Positions 26,759 through 35,160 of a stretch of DNA of 64,000 nt are shown piece after piece. Numbering within the stretch: the stretch's first letter is position 1; the number at the start of each line of letters is the position of its first letter. A program made the position numbers and the translations under genes. Below the pieces are notes generated by a model. It saw only the letters and a program-made list of their open reading frames with translations, made no database searches and was not told the origin of the DNA. Source of the DNA: Flavobacteriaceae bacterium NBU2973 (GTDB lineage Bacteria > Bacteroidota > Bacteroidia > Flavobacteriales > Flavobacteriaceae); NCBI GenBank assembly GCA_026162565.1, contig JAOEIQ010000008.1, forward strand, positions 62,001 to 126,000, read 5' to 3'.

Positions 26759-28252
26759 CTATGCGTTAATAGCAACAGTTGATTTTAGTGTTGCTAGTTG
26801 TTTATTAATTAGTTCTGCAACCAGTTTGCCTGATATTAGCGATGGTGGAACGCCAGGACCAGGAACTGTTAATTGTCCAGTAAAAAAGAGATTTTTTACT
26901 TTTTTACTTTTTAATTTTGGTCTTAAAAATGCTGTTTGAAGTAACGTATTAGCCATTCCATAAGCATTTCCTTTGTATGAGTTGTAATCTTTGATAAAGT
27001 CGTTTACGCAAAAACTCTCTTTAAATATAATACTTTTTTTCACCTCTTGAGATGTTAATTTCTCAAACCTATCTATAATTATATTAAAATATTTATCGCG
27101 AATAGCTTGGTTATCTTGCACTCCAGGAGCTAAAGGAATTAAAAAAATACCTGCTTCTTTATTATTTGGAGCAGTAGAACTATCTGTTATACTTGGAAAA
27201 CTTGCATAAAAGAGAGGTTCGTCTGGCCATTTAGGATTATCGTAAATGTCTTTAGCATGCTCATCAAAATCAACATCAAAAAATAGTGTATGATGATTTA
27301 CATTCTTCAGTTTTTTGTCAAAACCAACATAGAAAAGTAGTGAAGAAGGAGCAAAGGTTTTTTTATTCCAATATGATTCAGAATATTGCCTGTATTTAGA
27401 GTCTAAAAGTGTTTCAGAATGATGGTAATCTGCGCCACTTAAAACAATGTCTGAATTGTAAATTTGTCCATTAGAAATTATGCCAGTACTTTGTCCACTT
27501 TCAACAATAATTTTTTCAACAGGTGCATTTGTTTTTATAGTTACTCCAAGCTCCCTTGCAAGAGCTTCCATAGCTAATATTACTTTGTACATGCCTCCTT
27601 TCGGATGAAACGTTCCTATACCAAAATCAGCATAATTCATAAAGCTATAGAAGGAAGGTGTTTTACTTGGTTTAGCACCAAGAAATAAAACAGGGAATTC
27701 TAAAATTTGAGCAAGACGTTTATTTTTAAATTCTTTTCTGACGTCTCTTTTGATATTACTAAAAAACTGATTGATTTTGGTGGCAGTTTTTAAAGTCACT
27801 AATTCTAAAGGTGATACTCCAGGATTATAGACTAAATCTTTAATAGCAATATCGTAGTTGCTTTTTGCATTATCTATAAACTTCTTGAGTTTTTTAGAAC
27901 TTCCAGGCTCTTCTTTTTCGAACGCTACACAAATTTTCTCAAGAGTATCTTCTATGGTAATGTAATCATCCTTTCCAAAATAGACGATGTACGCTGGGTT
28001 TAATTTATCAAGTTGATAATAGTCTGAAGGTGTTTTACTGAAGTCAGCAAAAAAACGTTCAAAAACATCAGGCATCCAATACCATGTAGGTCCAATATCG
28101 AATGTGAAACCGTCTTTTTTTAGTTGTCTAGCTCTACCTCCAATTGTATCATTTTTTTCAAAAATTGTTACTTTATAACCTTGTTGCGCTAGGTAACATG
28201 ATGCAGCCAGAGATGAGAATCCAGAGCCTATTATATTTACAGATGCTTTCAC
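26759..28252 (-). CDS. crtI: Phytoene desaturase
   Basis: FAD-dependent four-step desaturase turning phytoene into lycopene. About 497 residues. The N-terminal Rossmann motif is NIIGSGFSSLAASCYLA followed by the FEKN...GGRARQ segment; GPTYWYMPDVFERFF-like sequence near residue 60 and the C-terminal GQLTVPGPGVPPSLISGK motif are diagnostic for bacterial CrtI. I choose the GTG at 28252, which begins one base after the merR stop and aligns with CrtI N-termini; a TTG at 28261 overlapping merR is the alternative. Confidence 0.94.
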   Translation of the reverse strand: MKASVNIIGSGFSSLAASCYLAQQGYKVTIFEKNDTIGGRARQLKKDGFTFDIGPTWYWMPDVFERFFADFSKTPSDYYQLDKLNPAYIVYFGKDDYITIEDTLEKICVAFEKEEPGSSKKLKKFIDNAKSNYDIAIKDLVYNPGVSPLELVTLKTATKINQFFSNIKRDVRKEFKNKRLAQILEFPVLFLGAKPSKTPSFYSFMNYADFGIGTFHPKGGMYKVILAMEALARELGVTIKTNAPVEKIIVESGQSTGIISNGQIYNSDIVLSGADYHHSETLLDSKYRQYSESYWNKKTFAPSSLLFYVGFDKKLKNVNHHTLFFDVDFDEHAKDIYDNPKWPDEPLFYASFPSITDSSTAPNNKEAGIFLIPLAPGVQDNQAIRDKYFNIIIDRFEKLTSQEVKKSIIFKESFCVNDFIKDYNSYKGNAYGMANTLLQTAFLRPKLKSKKVKNLFFTGQLTVPGPGVPPSLISGKLVAELINKQLATLKSTVAINA

Positions 28253-28253
28253 T

Positions 28254-29180
28254 CTAACCAACTTGCTGAAGATAATTGTCTAGTCCGTCTAATACTTCTT
28301 TAGTAGAATTAAATACAGAAATTTTATTGTCTAATCTAGATAGATCTATATGATGAGTTTGTCTACCAGAAACTAGAAATAAATTGTCATTTTCTTTTAA
28401 AACTTTATTAGCTAAATCATCTAAATAATCATTTATAATTTCCTTATCAGGTTTTATAGTAAACGATGAGATAAATACTATTTCATCGTAATGCTCTGTT
28501 AAATATTCAAGACTATTAATTGGAACACTTTGACCTAAATAAATACTCTTGTAGCCTCTTAAGATTAGCTCGTAATTAACGAATAATAATCCTAATTCAT
28601 GAATTTCATTGTCAGGTAAAAAGAGTACAAATGTTTTACTTTTCTCATTTTGTACGGCCTCATCTACAGCTTTATCGGCATAAATTAATATTTTCTGCTT
28701 TATCAGCTCAAAAATGAAATGTTCGTGCGCAGGAGTGATAGTATCTGTTTGCCATAATAAACCTATTTGGTTTAATAATGGCACAAAAACATTATGAAAT
28801 ATGTAAGAAAGATCATTATCTTGGGATGCTTCTCTAAAGGTTTTGTAAAATAGACTTTGGTCAAAATTAAGCATTGCCAATTTAAATAAATCTACATAAT
28901 GATTATCTGGATCATCTACTTTAGCTATTTCTCTTACTAAATTTGGAATGTCATTAGACCTTAATTGAGCTATTTTGGATACTTTATATCCATTTTTATT
29001 TAGGTAAGCAATATTTAAAAGCTTTTGTAAACTTGCTAAACTGTAATATCTAATATTGGTCTCTGTTCTATTGGGCTGAAAAAGATTATAACGCTTTTCC
29101 CAAATTCTTATGGTGTGAGCCTTGATGCCAGATAGATTTTCAAGGTCTTTAATACTGAAGCGAGTTTTAATATTGTTCAT
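28254..29180 (-). CDS. MerR-family regulator with cobalamin-binding domain (CarH/LitR type)
   Basis: A 308-residue repressor candidate at the head of the carotenoid operon. Residues 7-75 are a MerR winged helix (FSIKDLENLSGIKAHTIRIW). The middle is a four-helix bundle with W143 and E153-H154, exactly the W-x9-EH motif that caps adenosylcobalamin in CarH. The C-terminal Rossmann-like domain carries E192-x-H194-x-x-G197, a variant of the DxHxxG motif whose His is the lower cobalt ligand. In known CarH proteins, light breaks the Co-C bond and releases the repressor from DNA. The residue after W143 is Gln rather than the His of Thermus CarH. An inverted repeat lies just before its ATG. Confidence 0.85.
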   Translation of the reverse strand: MNNIKTRFSIKDLENLSGIKAHTIRIWEKRYNLFQPNRTETNIRYYSLASLQKLLNIAYLNKNGYKVSKIAQLRSNDIPNLVREIAKVDDPDNHYVDLFKLAMLNFDQSLFYKTFREASQDNDLSYIFHNVFVPLLNQIGLLWQTDTITPAHEHFIFELIKQKILIYADKAVDEAVQNEKSKTFVLFLPDNEIHELGLLFVNYELILRGYKSIYLGQSVPINSLEYLTEHYDEIVFISSFTIKPDKEIINDYLDDLANKVLKENDNLFLVSGRQTHHIDLSRLDNKISVFNSTKEVLDGLDNYLQQVG

Positions 29181-29203
29181 TGTTTAGCTAAAATAGTTAA
29201 ACA
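29181..29203. promoter_or_regulatory. Putative MerR/CarH operator
   Basis: TGTTTAGCTA-AAA-TAGTTAAACA is a 10-bp inverted repeat with one mismatch. It abuts the merR ATG and overlaps the -7 element on its far side, as expected for a repressor site. Confidence 0.55.
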
Positions 29204-29209
29204 AATTTA
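29202..29209 (-). promoter_or_regulatory. -7 element of the merR-crt operon
   Basis: The minus strand reads TAAATTTG, matching TAnnTTTG. Its last two bases overlap the end of the inverted repeat. No -33 TTG at standard spacing. Confidence 0.5.
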
Positions 29210-29269
29210 ATTTAAAAAATATAATGTATTAAGACTTTAACGAATATTTATAATAAAGTTAAATTGAAG

Positions 29270-29353
29270 TGCGCACGAGAAGACTCGAACTTCCACGAAC
29301 TAATGTCCACTAACCCCTCAAGCTAGCGCGTCTACCAATTCCGCCACGTGCGC
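29270..29353 (-). tRNA. tRNA-Leu (GAG)
   Basis: Read on the minus strand, a 7-bp GCGCACG/CGTGCGC acceptor stem, D-arm, anticodon stem CTAGC/GTTAG around loop TTGAGGG (anticodon GAG), a long variable arm as in class II tRNAs, and T-arm with GTTCGAGTC. The discriminator is A; CCA is not encoded. It reads CUU/CUC codons. Confidence 0.95.
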
Positions 29354-29407
29354 ATTTTAGATTTGTGTAAAAATAAGAAAAGTTAAGCTCTTGCTTAACT
29401 TTTCTAG

Positions 29408-29480
29408 TGACTTGGCTGGGGCTCGAACCCAGGACCCTCTCCTTAAAAGGGAGATGCTCTACCAACTGAGCTACCAAGTC
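29408..29480 (-). tRNA. tRNA-Lys (TTT)
   Basis: Read on the minus strand, acceptor GACTTGG/CCAAGTC, D-arm AGCTCAGTTGGTAGAGC, anticodon stem TCTCC/GGAGA around loop CTTTTAA (anticodon TTT), T-arm with GGTTCGAGCCC. The discriminator is A and CCA is not encoded. It lies 54 bp upstream of tRNA-Leu; the two are probably one transcript. Confidence 0.97.
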
Positions 29481-29607
29481 GTCATTTTCCTCAAACGAGG
29501 GTGCAAATATAAAACGTTTAATTAATAATGCAATGCTTTTTTTATATATTTTTTGTTTTTTTGTGTGACTGTAAATACTGCGATTTAATAAATTCATTAA
29601 AGTTGAA

Positions 29608-30126
29608 ATGAAGATAGTTTTGTTAGGTTATATGGCTTCTGGTAAGTCCTTAATTGGTAAAAAGTTAAGTACTATTTTAGACTATAAATTTATTGATCTA
29701 GATAATTACATAGAAGATAAAGAGGGTAAAAGTATTTCTAAAATTTTTTTAGAAGAAGGAGAGATTTACTTTAGAAGAGTTGAACATTCTTGTTTAAAAG
29801 AAATTTTAAAAACAAAGGAAAACATTGTATTATCTCTAGGAGGAGGAACACCATGCTATTTTGATAATATGAAGATTATTTCTGAAGCAAATTCAGTAAA
29901 TTCAATTTTTTTAAACGTTACTATCCCAGAAATTGCATCAAGATTACAAAGCGAAACCAGCACAAGACCAATAGTTTCACATATAAAAAATAAGGAAGAT
30001 TTATTAGAGTTTATAGGCAAACACTTGTTTGAAAGATCAAAATTTTACAGACAGGCTGACCTAATTATTGATGGAAATCAAGAACCCGATTTAATAACAG
30101 AAACTATTATTTTAAATTTATTTTAA
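29608..30126 (+). CDS. aroK: Shikimate kinase
   Basis: Phosphorylates shikimate at the 3-OH with ATP, the step after AroE. 172 residues. P-loop GYMASGKS at 7-14, DLDNYIEDKEG near 31 (DxD motif, shikimate and Mg binding), FRRVEH near 56 with the substrate-binding Arg, GGGTPC near 78, and STRP near 116 in the lid region. Cytoplasmic. It stands alone on the plus strand and overlaps the 3' end of the convergent phosphoribosyltransferase gene by 9 bp. Confidence 0.95.
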   Translation: MKIVLLGYMASGKSLIGKKLSTILDYKFIDLDNYIEDKEGKSISKIFLEEGEIYFRRVEHSCLKEILKTKENIVLSLGGGTPCYFDNMKIISEANSVNSIFLNVTIPEIASRLQSETSTRPIVSHIKNKEDLLEFIGKHLFERSKFYRQADLIIDGNQEPDLITETIILNLF

Positions 30127-30621
30127 GATAGCTTTGTAAGGTTGTTTTTCTATATATACTTCTATGTGTTCGTGTAATGAAGTCGAAAGAGAAATTCCTT
30201 TAAAGTCAGCTTTAACAGGATATTTTTTATGATTTCTGTTAACCAGTACAGCAGTTTTAAATCGCTTTAGAGGGACATCAAGAAAATGTTTAACTCCATA
30301 AATTAAAGTAGTACCAGAGTTTAATACATCATCTATTAACACAAGAGATTTGTCAGTGTAGTCATCTTTTTTTATAGAGGTTGAAATAGGGTTTAAAGGA
30401 TTTTTTTTATCAATTATTACCTTACATAGAATAGGTTTTATTGGTGATATTTTGTTTAGAGCAACTTTTAATTTTTTAGCTAGAATATAACCATTACTAT
30501 CAATTCCTGCTAAAATAACTTCGGTTTCGTTTACATTACTTTCATAAATTTGATAAGCGATGCGTTTAATCTTATTAGTAATGTCCTCATTTGTTAGTAT
30601 TATATTATTTTTCGCAGTCAT
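30118..30621 (-). CDS. Type I phosphoribosyltransferase (PyrR/Hpt-like)
   Basis: A 167-residue PRTase. The diagnostic PRPP-binding loop is VLIDDVLNSGTT (about 113-124). GIDSNGYILAKKL near 45 is the PPi loop, and VNRNHKKYPVKADFKG resembles the segment of PyrR and of hypoxanthine PRTases. The base it uses is not clear. Many flavobacteria carry this small PRTase next to the S4-domain gene, as here (34 bp upstream). It could act as a uracil PRTase/PyrR regulator, but no attenuator-like leader was seen. Confidence 0.85.
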   Translation of the reverse strand: MTAKNNIILTNEDITNKIKRIAYQIYESNVNETEVILAGIDSNGYILAKKLKVALNKISPIKPILCKVIIDKKNPLNPISTSIKKDDYTDKSLVLIDDVLNSGTTLIYGVKHFLDVPLKRFKTAVLVNRNHKKYPVKADFKGISLSTSLHEHIEVYIEKQPYKAILK

Positions 30622-30655
30622 AATTATTTAATAATCAATAGTAAATATATTAAAA

Positions 30656-31030
30656 TTACTCTTCACTATCATCAATATAATCGTCTATAGATCGTCTATC
30701 TTTTTTTGTTGGTCTTCCAGTTCCTTTTTTACGGTAATAATCTTTTGAATAGTTCAATAATTCCTGTGCCTCAAAGGCTTGTTTTGGTGTTGTATCAGTT
30801 CTGTAAATATCCACTAATTTTGCACCGACTCTAGTTTTTGGTAAATCATTTACAGTTAGTGAAAAGTTAATTTGATTTTTTCTTACAGTAATTTTATCCA
30901 TTGGGTAAACCTCTCTACTAGGCTTAACAACAAGACTATTAACTTTTACTTGACCTTTTTTACAGGCGTTGGCAGCTATACTCCTAGTTTTAAAATATCT
31001 AACAAACCATAAAAACTTATCTACTCGCAT
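30656..31030 (-). CDS. S4-domain RNA-binding protein (Hsp15-like)
   Basis: A 124-residue basic protein. The S4 domain fills residues 1-60 (MRVDKFLWFVRYFKTRSIAANACKKGQVKVNSLVVKPSREV). In Hsp15 this domain binds the 50S subunit of stalled ribosomes that still carry peptidyl-tRNA. The tail is Lys/Arg-rich (KKGTGRPTKKDRRS) and ends in acidic residues, as in Hsp15. It lies upstream of the phosphoribosyltransferase with a 34-bp gap, so the two may be cotranscribed. Confidence 0.85.
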   Translation of the reverse strand: MRVDKFLWFVRYFKTRSIAANACKKGQVKVNSLVVKPSREVYPMDKITVRKNQINFSLTVNDLPKTRVGAKLVDIYRTDTTPKQAFEAQELLNYSKDYYRKKGTGRPTKKDRRSIDDYIDDSEE

Positions 31031-31113
31031 ACAAATTCTGTAAAATTGGCGTTAATATACTTGTACAAATTTATGTTTTAGTTGTATCTTGCGCAATCAA
31101 AAAAAAGCAATAA

Positions 31114-32115
31114 ATGAAAAATAAAATTTTAATATATACACTATTAAGTTTTGTAGTTGTATATAGTTGTAAGAAAGATGATGAAAGTGATGACTTTACC
31201 CCAACACCAATTAGAGATAGAGCAGAACAGCAGATCGATGATGATGCAGCTTTATTAGAATATTTTAATACGCATTATTATAATTCTCAAGAATTAGCAG
31301 ATATTTTTGCAGATACTGCAACTCCAGACCCTAAAGCTTCAGATATTGTAATAACAGAATTAGTATCAGGAGAAAATGTACCTGATGGGCATACTTTATT
31401 GAGTGATCCAGGAGTTTTAATAACTAGAGAAACTAATCATGCTGACACAGATTATAAGTATTACATTCTTAACATCAATCAAGGCGGAGGAGTTGAATCT
31501 CCAAATTTTTGCGATGAAGTTAGAGTTAATTATTTTGGTAGCTATTTAGATGGGGAAGTTTTTGACAGCACTGCTAATCCTGAAGAGTTTGATTTAATTA
31601 ATGTTATAAGAGGTTGGCAAATTGTTATGCCTGAATTTAATGTTAGTGAATCTGTAGTCAATAATAGTGATGGAACTGTAACTTATAGCAATTATGGTTT
31701 AGGAGTTATGTTTTTGCCTTCTGGTTTAGGTTATTACGTTGATGTACCTTTAAATTCAGGTATACCATTATACGCATCTTTAATCTTCAAGGTTGAAATG
31801 TTAGAAACTGAATTAGCAGATCATGACATGGATAATGTACCTTCTTATATTGAAGATTATAATAATAACCTGTTTTTTGAAGAAGATACAGATGAAGATA
31901 CATTTGTAGACTTTTTAGATTCGGATGATGATGGAGACGGAACACTAACAATAGATGAAGATTTGGAAGATACAGATTTAACTTTCGATTCCGATGGTGA
32001 CGGAGATCCAACTAATGATAAAAATGGAGACGGAGATCCAACTAATGATGATACTGACGGAGATGGAATTCCTAATTATTTAGATACAGATGATTCAGAA
32101 TCTAGAGATAACTAA
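31114..32115 (+). CDS. FKBP-type peptidylprolyl isomerase lipoprotein with Asp-rich C-terminus
   Basis: A 333-residue lipoprotein (lipobox SC at about residue 19). The centre is an FKBP domain: RVNYFGSYLDGEVFDST near 137-153, VIRGWQIVMPEF near 165-176, and GLGYYVDVPLNSGIPLYASLIFKVEMLE near 204-231. Residues 235-333 are extremely acidic, with DxDxDG repeats like thrombospondin type 3 or EF-hand-type calcium loops (DGDGDPTND, DTDGDGIPNYLD). At DNA level a 21-nt unit (31999-32019) is repeated perfectly at 32029-32049, a recent 30-bp duplication. Probably outer-membrane anchored and calcium-binding. The canonical FKBP active site is partly altered, so catalysis is uncertain. Confidence 0.8.
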   Translation: MKNKILIYTLLSFVVVYSCKKDDESDDFTPTPIRDRAEQQIDDDAALLEYFNTHYYNSQELADIFADTATPDPKASDIVITELVSGENVPDGHTLLSDPGVLITRETNHADTDYKYYILNINQGGGVESPNFCDEVRVNYFGSYLDGEVFDSTANPEEFDLINVIRGWQIVMPEFNVSESVVNNSDGTVTYSNYGLGVMFLPSGLGYYVDVPLNSGIPLYASLIFKVEMLETELADHDMDNVPSYIEDYNNNLFFEEDTDEDTFVDFLDSDDDGDGTLTIDEDLEDTDLTFDSDGDGDPTNDKNGDGDPTNDDTDGDGIPNYLDTDDSESRDN

Positions 32116-32147
32116 TAAAAAAGCCACTTTAAAGTGGCTTTTTTATT
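32114..32147 (+). terminator. Terminator after the FKBP-like gene
   Basis: A perfect 17-bp inverted repeat, AATAAAAAAGCCACTTT and its complement with no loop bases, is followed by more A/T. It begins at the stop codon. Confidence 0.85.
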
Positions 32148-32217
32148 AGTATCAATTTCACTTATTTATTGATAATAACTTTTAATAACTCTCGTGCAAG
32201 TTTTATAGCAAAAATTC

Positions 32218-32225
32218 TACTTTTG
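32218..32225 (+). promoter_or_regulatory. -7 element of trxB
   Basis: TACTTTTG matches TAnnTTTG, 24 bp before the ATG. No -33 TTG at proper spacing. Confidence 0.5.
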
Positions 32226-32249
32226 CTATGATAAATTATTATTTAAATT

Positions 32250-33227
32250 ATGTCAGATACAATAGAAAAAGTAAAATGCTTAATAATAGGTTCTGGGCCA
32301 GCAGGATATACGGCTGCAATATATACTTCTAGAGCTAATATGTTTCCTGTTTTATATCAAGGGACTCAACCTGGCGGTCAGCTAACTACCACAAACGATG
32401 TTGAAAATTTCCCAGGTTATCCAGATGGTATTACTGGACCAGAAATGATGATGGAGTTACAGAAACAAGCCGAGCGTTTTGGAACAGATGTTCGCAACGG
32501 TTGGATTACAAAAGTTGATTTTTCTGGAGATGTTCATAAAGTATGGGTAAATGATGAAAAGGAAATTCATTGCGATACAGTTATAATATCAACAGGAGCT
32601 TCTGCAAAATATTTAGGTTTAGATTCAGAGCAAAAATATTTAAAACTTGGAGGAGGTGTTTCTGCTTGTGCTGTTTGTGATGGATTCTTTTATAGAAATC
32701 AAGAAGTGGTAATAGTTGGAGCAGGAGATTCTGCTTGTGAAGAAGCTCATTATTTGTCTAAACTCTGTAAGAAAGTAACTATGTTAGTAAGACGTGATAC
32801 ATTTAGAGCCTCTAAAATTATGGAAGCTCGTGTTAGAAATACAGAGAACATAGAGATTTTAATGAATACAGAAACCGACGAAGTTTTAGGAGATGGACAA
32901 GTAGTAACTGGAGTTCGTGCTAAAAACAGCAAAACTGGAGAAACGATTAATATACCAGCAACAGGATTTTTTGTTGCTATTGGGCATAAACCGAATACAG
33001 ATATTTTTAAAGACTTTTTAAAGCTTGATGAAACAGGTTATATTATTAATGAACCAGGAACCTCTAGAACTAATATTCAAGGTGTTTTTGTTTCTGGAGA
33101 TGCTGCTGATCATGTCTATAGGCAAGCTGTCACTGCTGCTGGTACTGGATGTATGGCAGCATTAGATGCAGAACGTTACCTGGCTGCTAAAGATGCTACT
33201 TTTGACGTGTCAACACCAGTTTATTAA
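32250..33227 (+). CDS. trxB: Thioredoxin-disulfide reductase
   Basis: NADPH- and FAD-dependent reductase of thioredoxin, cytoplasmic. 325 residues. FAD loop GSGPAGYTAAIY (residues 14-25), redox-active CAVC (about 145-148), NADPH loop VGAGDSACEEA (about 162-172), and a C-terminal GVFVSGDAADHVYRQAVTAAGTGCMAALDAE motif. Monocistronic, with a -7 element upstream and a strong hairpin downstream. OxyR is encoded at 39.9 kb; no OxyR site was identified here. Confidence 0.97.
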   Translation: MSDTIEKVKCLIIGSGPAGYTAAIYTSRANMFPVLYQGTQPGGQLTTTNDVENFPGYPDGITGPEMMMELQKQAERFGTDVRNGWITKVDFSGDVHKVWVNDEKEIHCDTVIISTGASAKYLGLDSEQKYLKLGGGVSACAVCDGFFYRNQEVVIVGAGDSACEEAHYLSKLCKKVTMLVRRDTFRASKIMEARVRNTENIEILMNTETDEVLGDGQVVTGVRAKNSKTGETINIPATGFFVAIGHKPNTDIFKDFLKLDETGYIINEPGTSRTNIQGVFVSGDAADHVYRQAVTAAGTGCMAALDAERYLAAKDATFDVSTPVY

Positions 33228-33242
33228 AACGATATAAAATTG

Positions 33243-33277
33243 AAAAAAAATCCGAAGTATTGCTTCGGATTTTTTTA
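33243..33277. terminator. Bidirectional terminator between trxB and the GIN-domain gene
   Basis: ATCCGAAG and CTTCGGAT pair around a five-base loop, with runs of A and T on the two sides. It serves the convergent genes on both strands. Confidence 0.9.
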
Positions 33278-34126
33278 TTATAATTCTTTCTTATGAAGTT
33301 TAGCTTTATCAGTAAATTTATTGAGTGTAATTGCAGCATTACCGTATAAATACACTTCACTATTCCCAGAAGACTCAATAGTTATTGTTTCTACAGTATG
33401 AATTGAAAAATCTGAACTTTCAGCAGTTGTAACTTGACAGCGACTCGTCGTTAAATTTTTGCCTTCAAAATTATTAGAGTTTAGTAATGTAGCATCTAAA
33501 GTGTCTGTATTTCCTTCTATTTGCGCATTAGCTTTGTCATACATTTTAAGTGATATAGAATCACACTTCACTAAAGCATTTGTTAAGCTAGTTTCACTTA
33601 ATTCAAAATCAATAAAATCACTATCAACATTTAATCGTGATTTAGAACTTAACTTAAGTTTTGCTTCATTTTTGTTAGAAAACCTAAATGATTTAGATTT
33701 TACATTCATATTGACTTTACCATAATTTCTAATTTTTACAGAAAGTGTATCGATATTTAAAGAGGTCAGAGAGTTTAATTCTGCATCATCAATAACTTCT
33801 ATTTCATCTAGTATTTTTGTATAACGAATGGTAATATTCATTTTTTTACTAGATCTAATTTTTTGAGTTGTATGAAGCTTTAGAACATTATCTGATACAT
33901 TAAACTCAATTACATCGTGTAAATTTTCATCGGTTTCAATTTCTACAGAAGCTTTATTTCCTTCAATTAAATTAACCTCAAAATTTTCTCCAATAATGAG
34001 TTTTGTAAATGGGTTAATTTCGGTTTCTATGGTAGTTACATTTTTATTGCCTTTAATTTTTTCTTGAGCTTGAACAAAAGGAACACTTAAAGTTATAAAA
34101 AGTATAAAAAGGGTTATTTGTTTCAT
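33278..34126 (-). CDS. Secreted DUF2807 (GIN-domain) protein
   Basis: A 282-residue exported protein with signal peptide MKQITLFILFITLSVPFVQAQ. The rest is the right-handed beta-helix of a putative auto-transporter adhesin, head GIN domain: FTKLIIGENFEVNLIEGNKASVEIETDENLHDVIEFNVSDNVLKLHT is the classic opening, followed by repeating short strands with small residues. The family is abundant in Bacteroidota and lacks a demonstrated function. It is paralogous to the lipoprotein at 34.3 kb, but the two are separated by a terminator and are not one operon. Confidence 0.82.
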   Translation of the reverse strand: MKQITLFILFITLSVPFVQAQEKIKGNKNVTTIETEINPFTKLIIGENFEVNLIEGNKASVEIETDENLHDVIEFNVSDNVLKLHTTQKIRSSKKMNITIRYTKILDEIEVIDDAELNSLTSLNIDTLSVKIRNYGKVNMNVKSKSFRFSNKNEAKLKLSSKSRLNVDSDFIDFELSETSLTNALVKCDSISLKMYDKANAQIEGNTDTLDATLLNSNNFEGKNLTTSRCQVTTAESSDFSIHTVETITIESSGNSEVYLYGNAAITLNKFTDKAKLHKKEL

Positions 34127-34192
34127 GTTATCTATGCACTACTTTATACTAATTTAGACGCAATTTAGTGAAAATAGTCACTTATTTATAAT

Positions 34193-34220
34193 AAAAAAAC
34201 CGAAGCATGCTTCGGTTTTT
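34193..34220. terminator. Terminator hairpin between the two GIN-domain genes
   Basis: ACCGAAGCATGCTTCGGT is a perfect palindrome flanked by A and T runs. It lies after the stop of the upstream minus-strand lipoprotein gene. Confidence 0.85.
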
Positions 34221-34286
34221 GATTGGTTGGTTATTTGTGTTTTTTTTGAAATATATTGTGATTGATATAGTTTTAATGTTTGTATG

Positions 34287-35012
34287 CTATTGCTTTCTAA
34301 TACTTCCAGAAACACCATCACTTTTTCTCACATTTTCTGGGTTTCCATAGTATTTAATATCACCACCACTAGATGCTTTTGCGATAAGCTCTTTTTCAGT
34401 ATTCACAGTTATGTCTGCTCCGCTTGAGGCTCTCGCAGTTGTCTCCATAGCTTTTAAACTTCCTGCTTTTATATCACTTCCGCTACTTGCTTCGGCATAT
34501 AGTTTTCCTGTTTTTCCAGAAACTCGTAAGTCACTTCCGCTTGAGGACTTACATGAAATAGAGTTGGTTTCTACTTCAATAGTCATATCACTACCACTAG
34601 AAGTTGATAATTCTAATACATCTGCTTTAATAACATTTTTTGCAATCACATCACTGCCACTGGTTGCTATTATTTTTGATACTTCTTTAAAGTTTAAGTA
34701 AACTTTTTGAGATTTTGAATAGCTAATGTTTTCATCTACATAGATTTTTAGCACATTGTTTTCTACTTCCGTTACGATAATTTCATGTAAATTATCATCA
34801 GCTTCAACAGTAATGCTTTCATTATCACTTTGTGTTAAATAAACATCTAAACCTCTGCTTACTTTAATAGCATCGAATTCTCCGTTTATAGATCTATCTT
34901 CTGTAGTTACATCTCCGTTACCTCTAACCGAGTTAAAGTTGATGTCGAAATTGCAAGAGGTCATTAATAAGCCTAAAATTGAGGCGATTATTAATTTTGA
35001 TAAGGTTGTCAT
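34287..35012 (-). CDS. DUF2807 (GIN-domain) lipoprotein with SSGSD repeats
   Basis: A 241-residue lipoprotein (LLMTSC lipobox, Cys near 20). Opens with VRGNGDVTTEDRSINGEFDAIKVSRGLDVYL, the GIN-domain signature, then a beta-helix whose turns carry the repeated SSGSD/ATSGSD/ASSGAD/ASSGGD motif every 15-20 residues. It probably forms a surface-exposed stacked beta structure. A palindrome identical in its arms to the one before padR lies 43 bp upstream of the ATG (35055-35073), so PadR very likely controls it together with the PspC gene. Its role is unknown; a cell-envelope stress part is inferred from PspC. Confidence 0.82.
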   Translation of the reverse strand: MTTLSKLIIASILGLLMTSCNFDINFNSVRGNGDVTTEDRSINGEFDAIKVSRGLDVYLTQSDNESITVEADDNLHEIIVTEVENNVLKIYVDENISYSKSQKVYLNFKEVSKIIATSGSDVIAKNVIKADVLELSTSSGSDMTIEVETNSISCKSSSGSDLRVSGKTGKLYAEASSGSDIKAGSLKAMETTARASSGADITVNTEKELIAKASSGGDIKYYGNPENVRKSDGVSGSIRKQ

Positions 35013-35054
35013 AATTGTTCGTTTTTTGATTGATGGTTTTTGATTGATTTTTGA

Positions 35055-35073
35055 TACTGAAACCTGTTCAGCA
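35055..35073. promoter_or_regulatory. Putative PadR operator before the GIN-domain lipoprotein
   Basis: TACTGAA-N5-TTCAGCA. It matches the site upstream of padR (37444-37462) at 13 of 14 arm positions, with the same 5-nt spacer. It lies 42 bp upstream of the ATG and just downstream of the -7 element at 35087-35094. Confidence 0.6.
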
Positions 35074-35086
35074 CTTGTTGATGCTT

Positions 35087-35094
35087 CAAAAGTA
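35087..35094 (-). promoter_or_regulatory. -7 element of the GIN-domain lipoprotein
   Basis: The minus strand reads TACTTTTG, matching TAnnTTTG. The predicted start of transcription falls in or beside the palindrome at 35055-35073. Confidence 0.5.
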
Positions 35095-35160
35095 TGTTGA
35101 TTGTTTCTTTTTTTAAATGATTAATGATTGAATTGTATATTATTGATGATGAATTGTTGA

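Noticed and set aside
24280-29180. Complete carotenoid pathway including crtE
   Set aside because: Only crtI, crtB, crtZ and crtY are found; no GGPP synthase gene is in the window.
29310-29597. 95-codon ORF with VAQLVEHLPFKERVLGSSPSQ
   Set aside because: It lies on the two tRNA genes in the same strand; this peptide is a known artefact of translating tRNAs.
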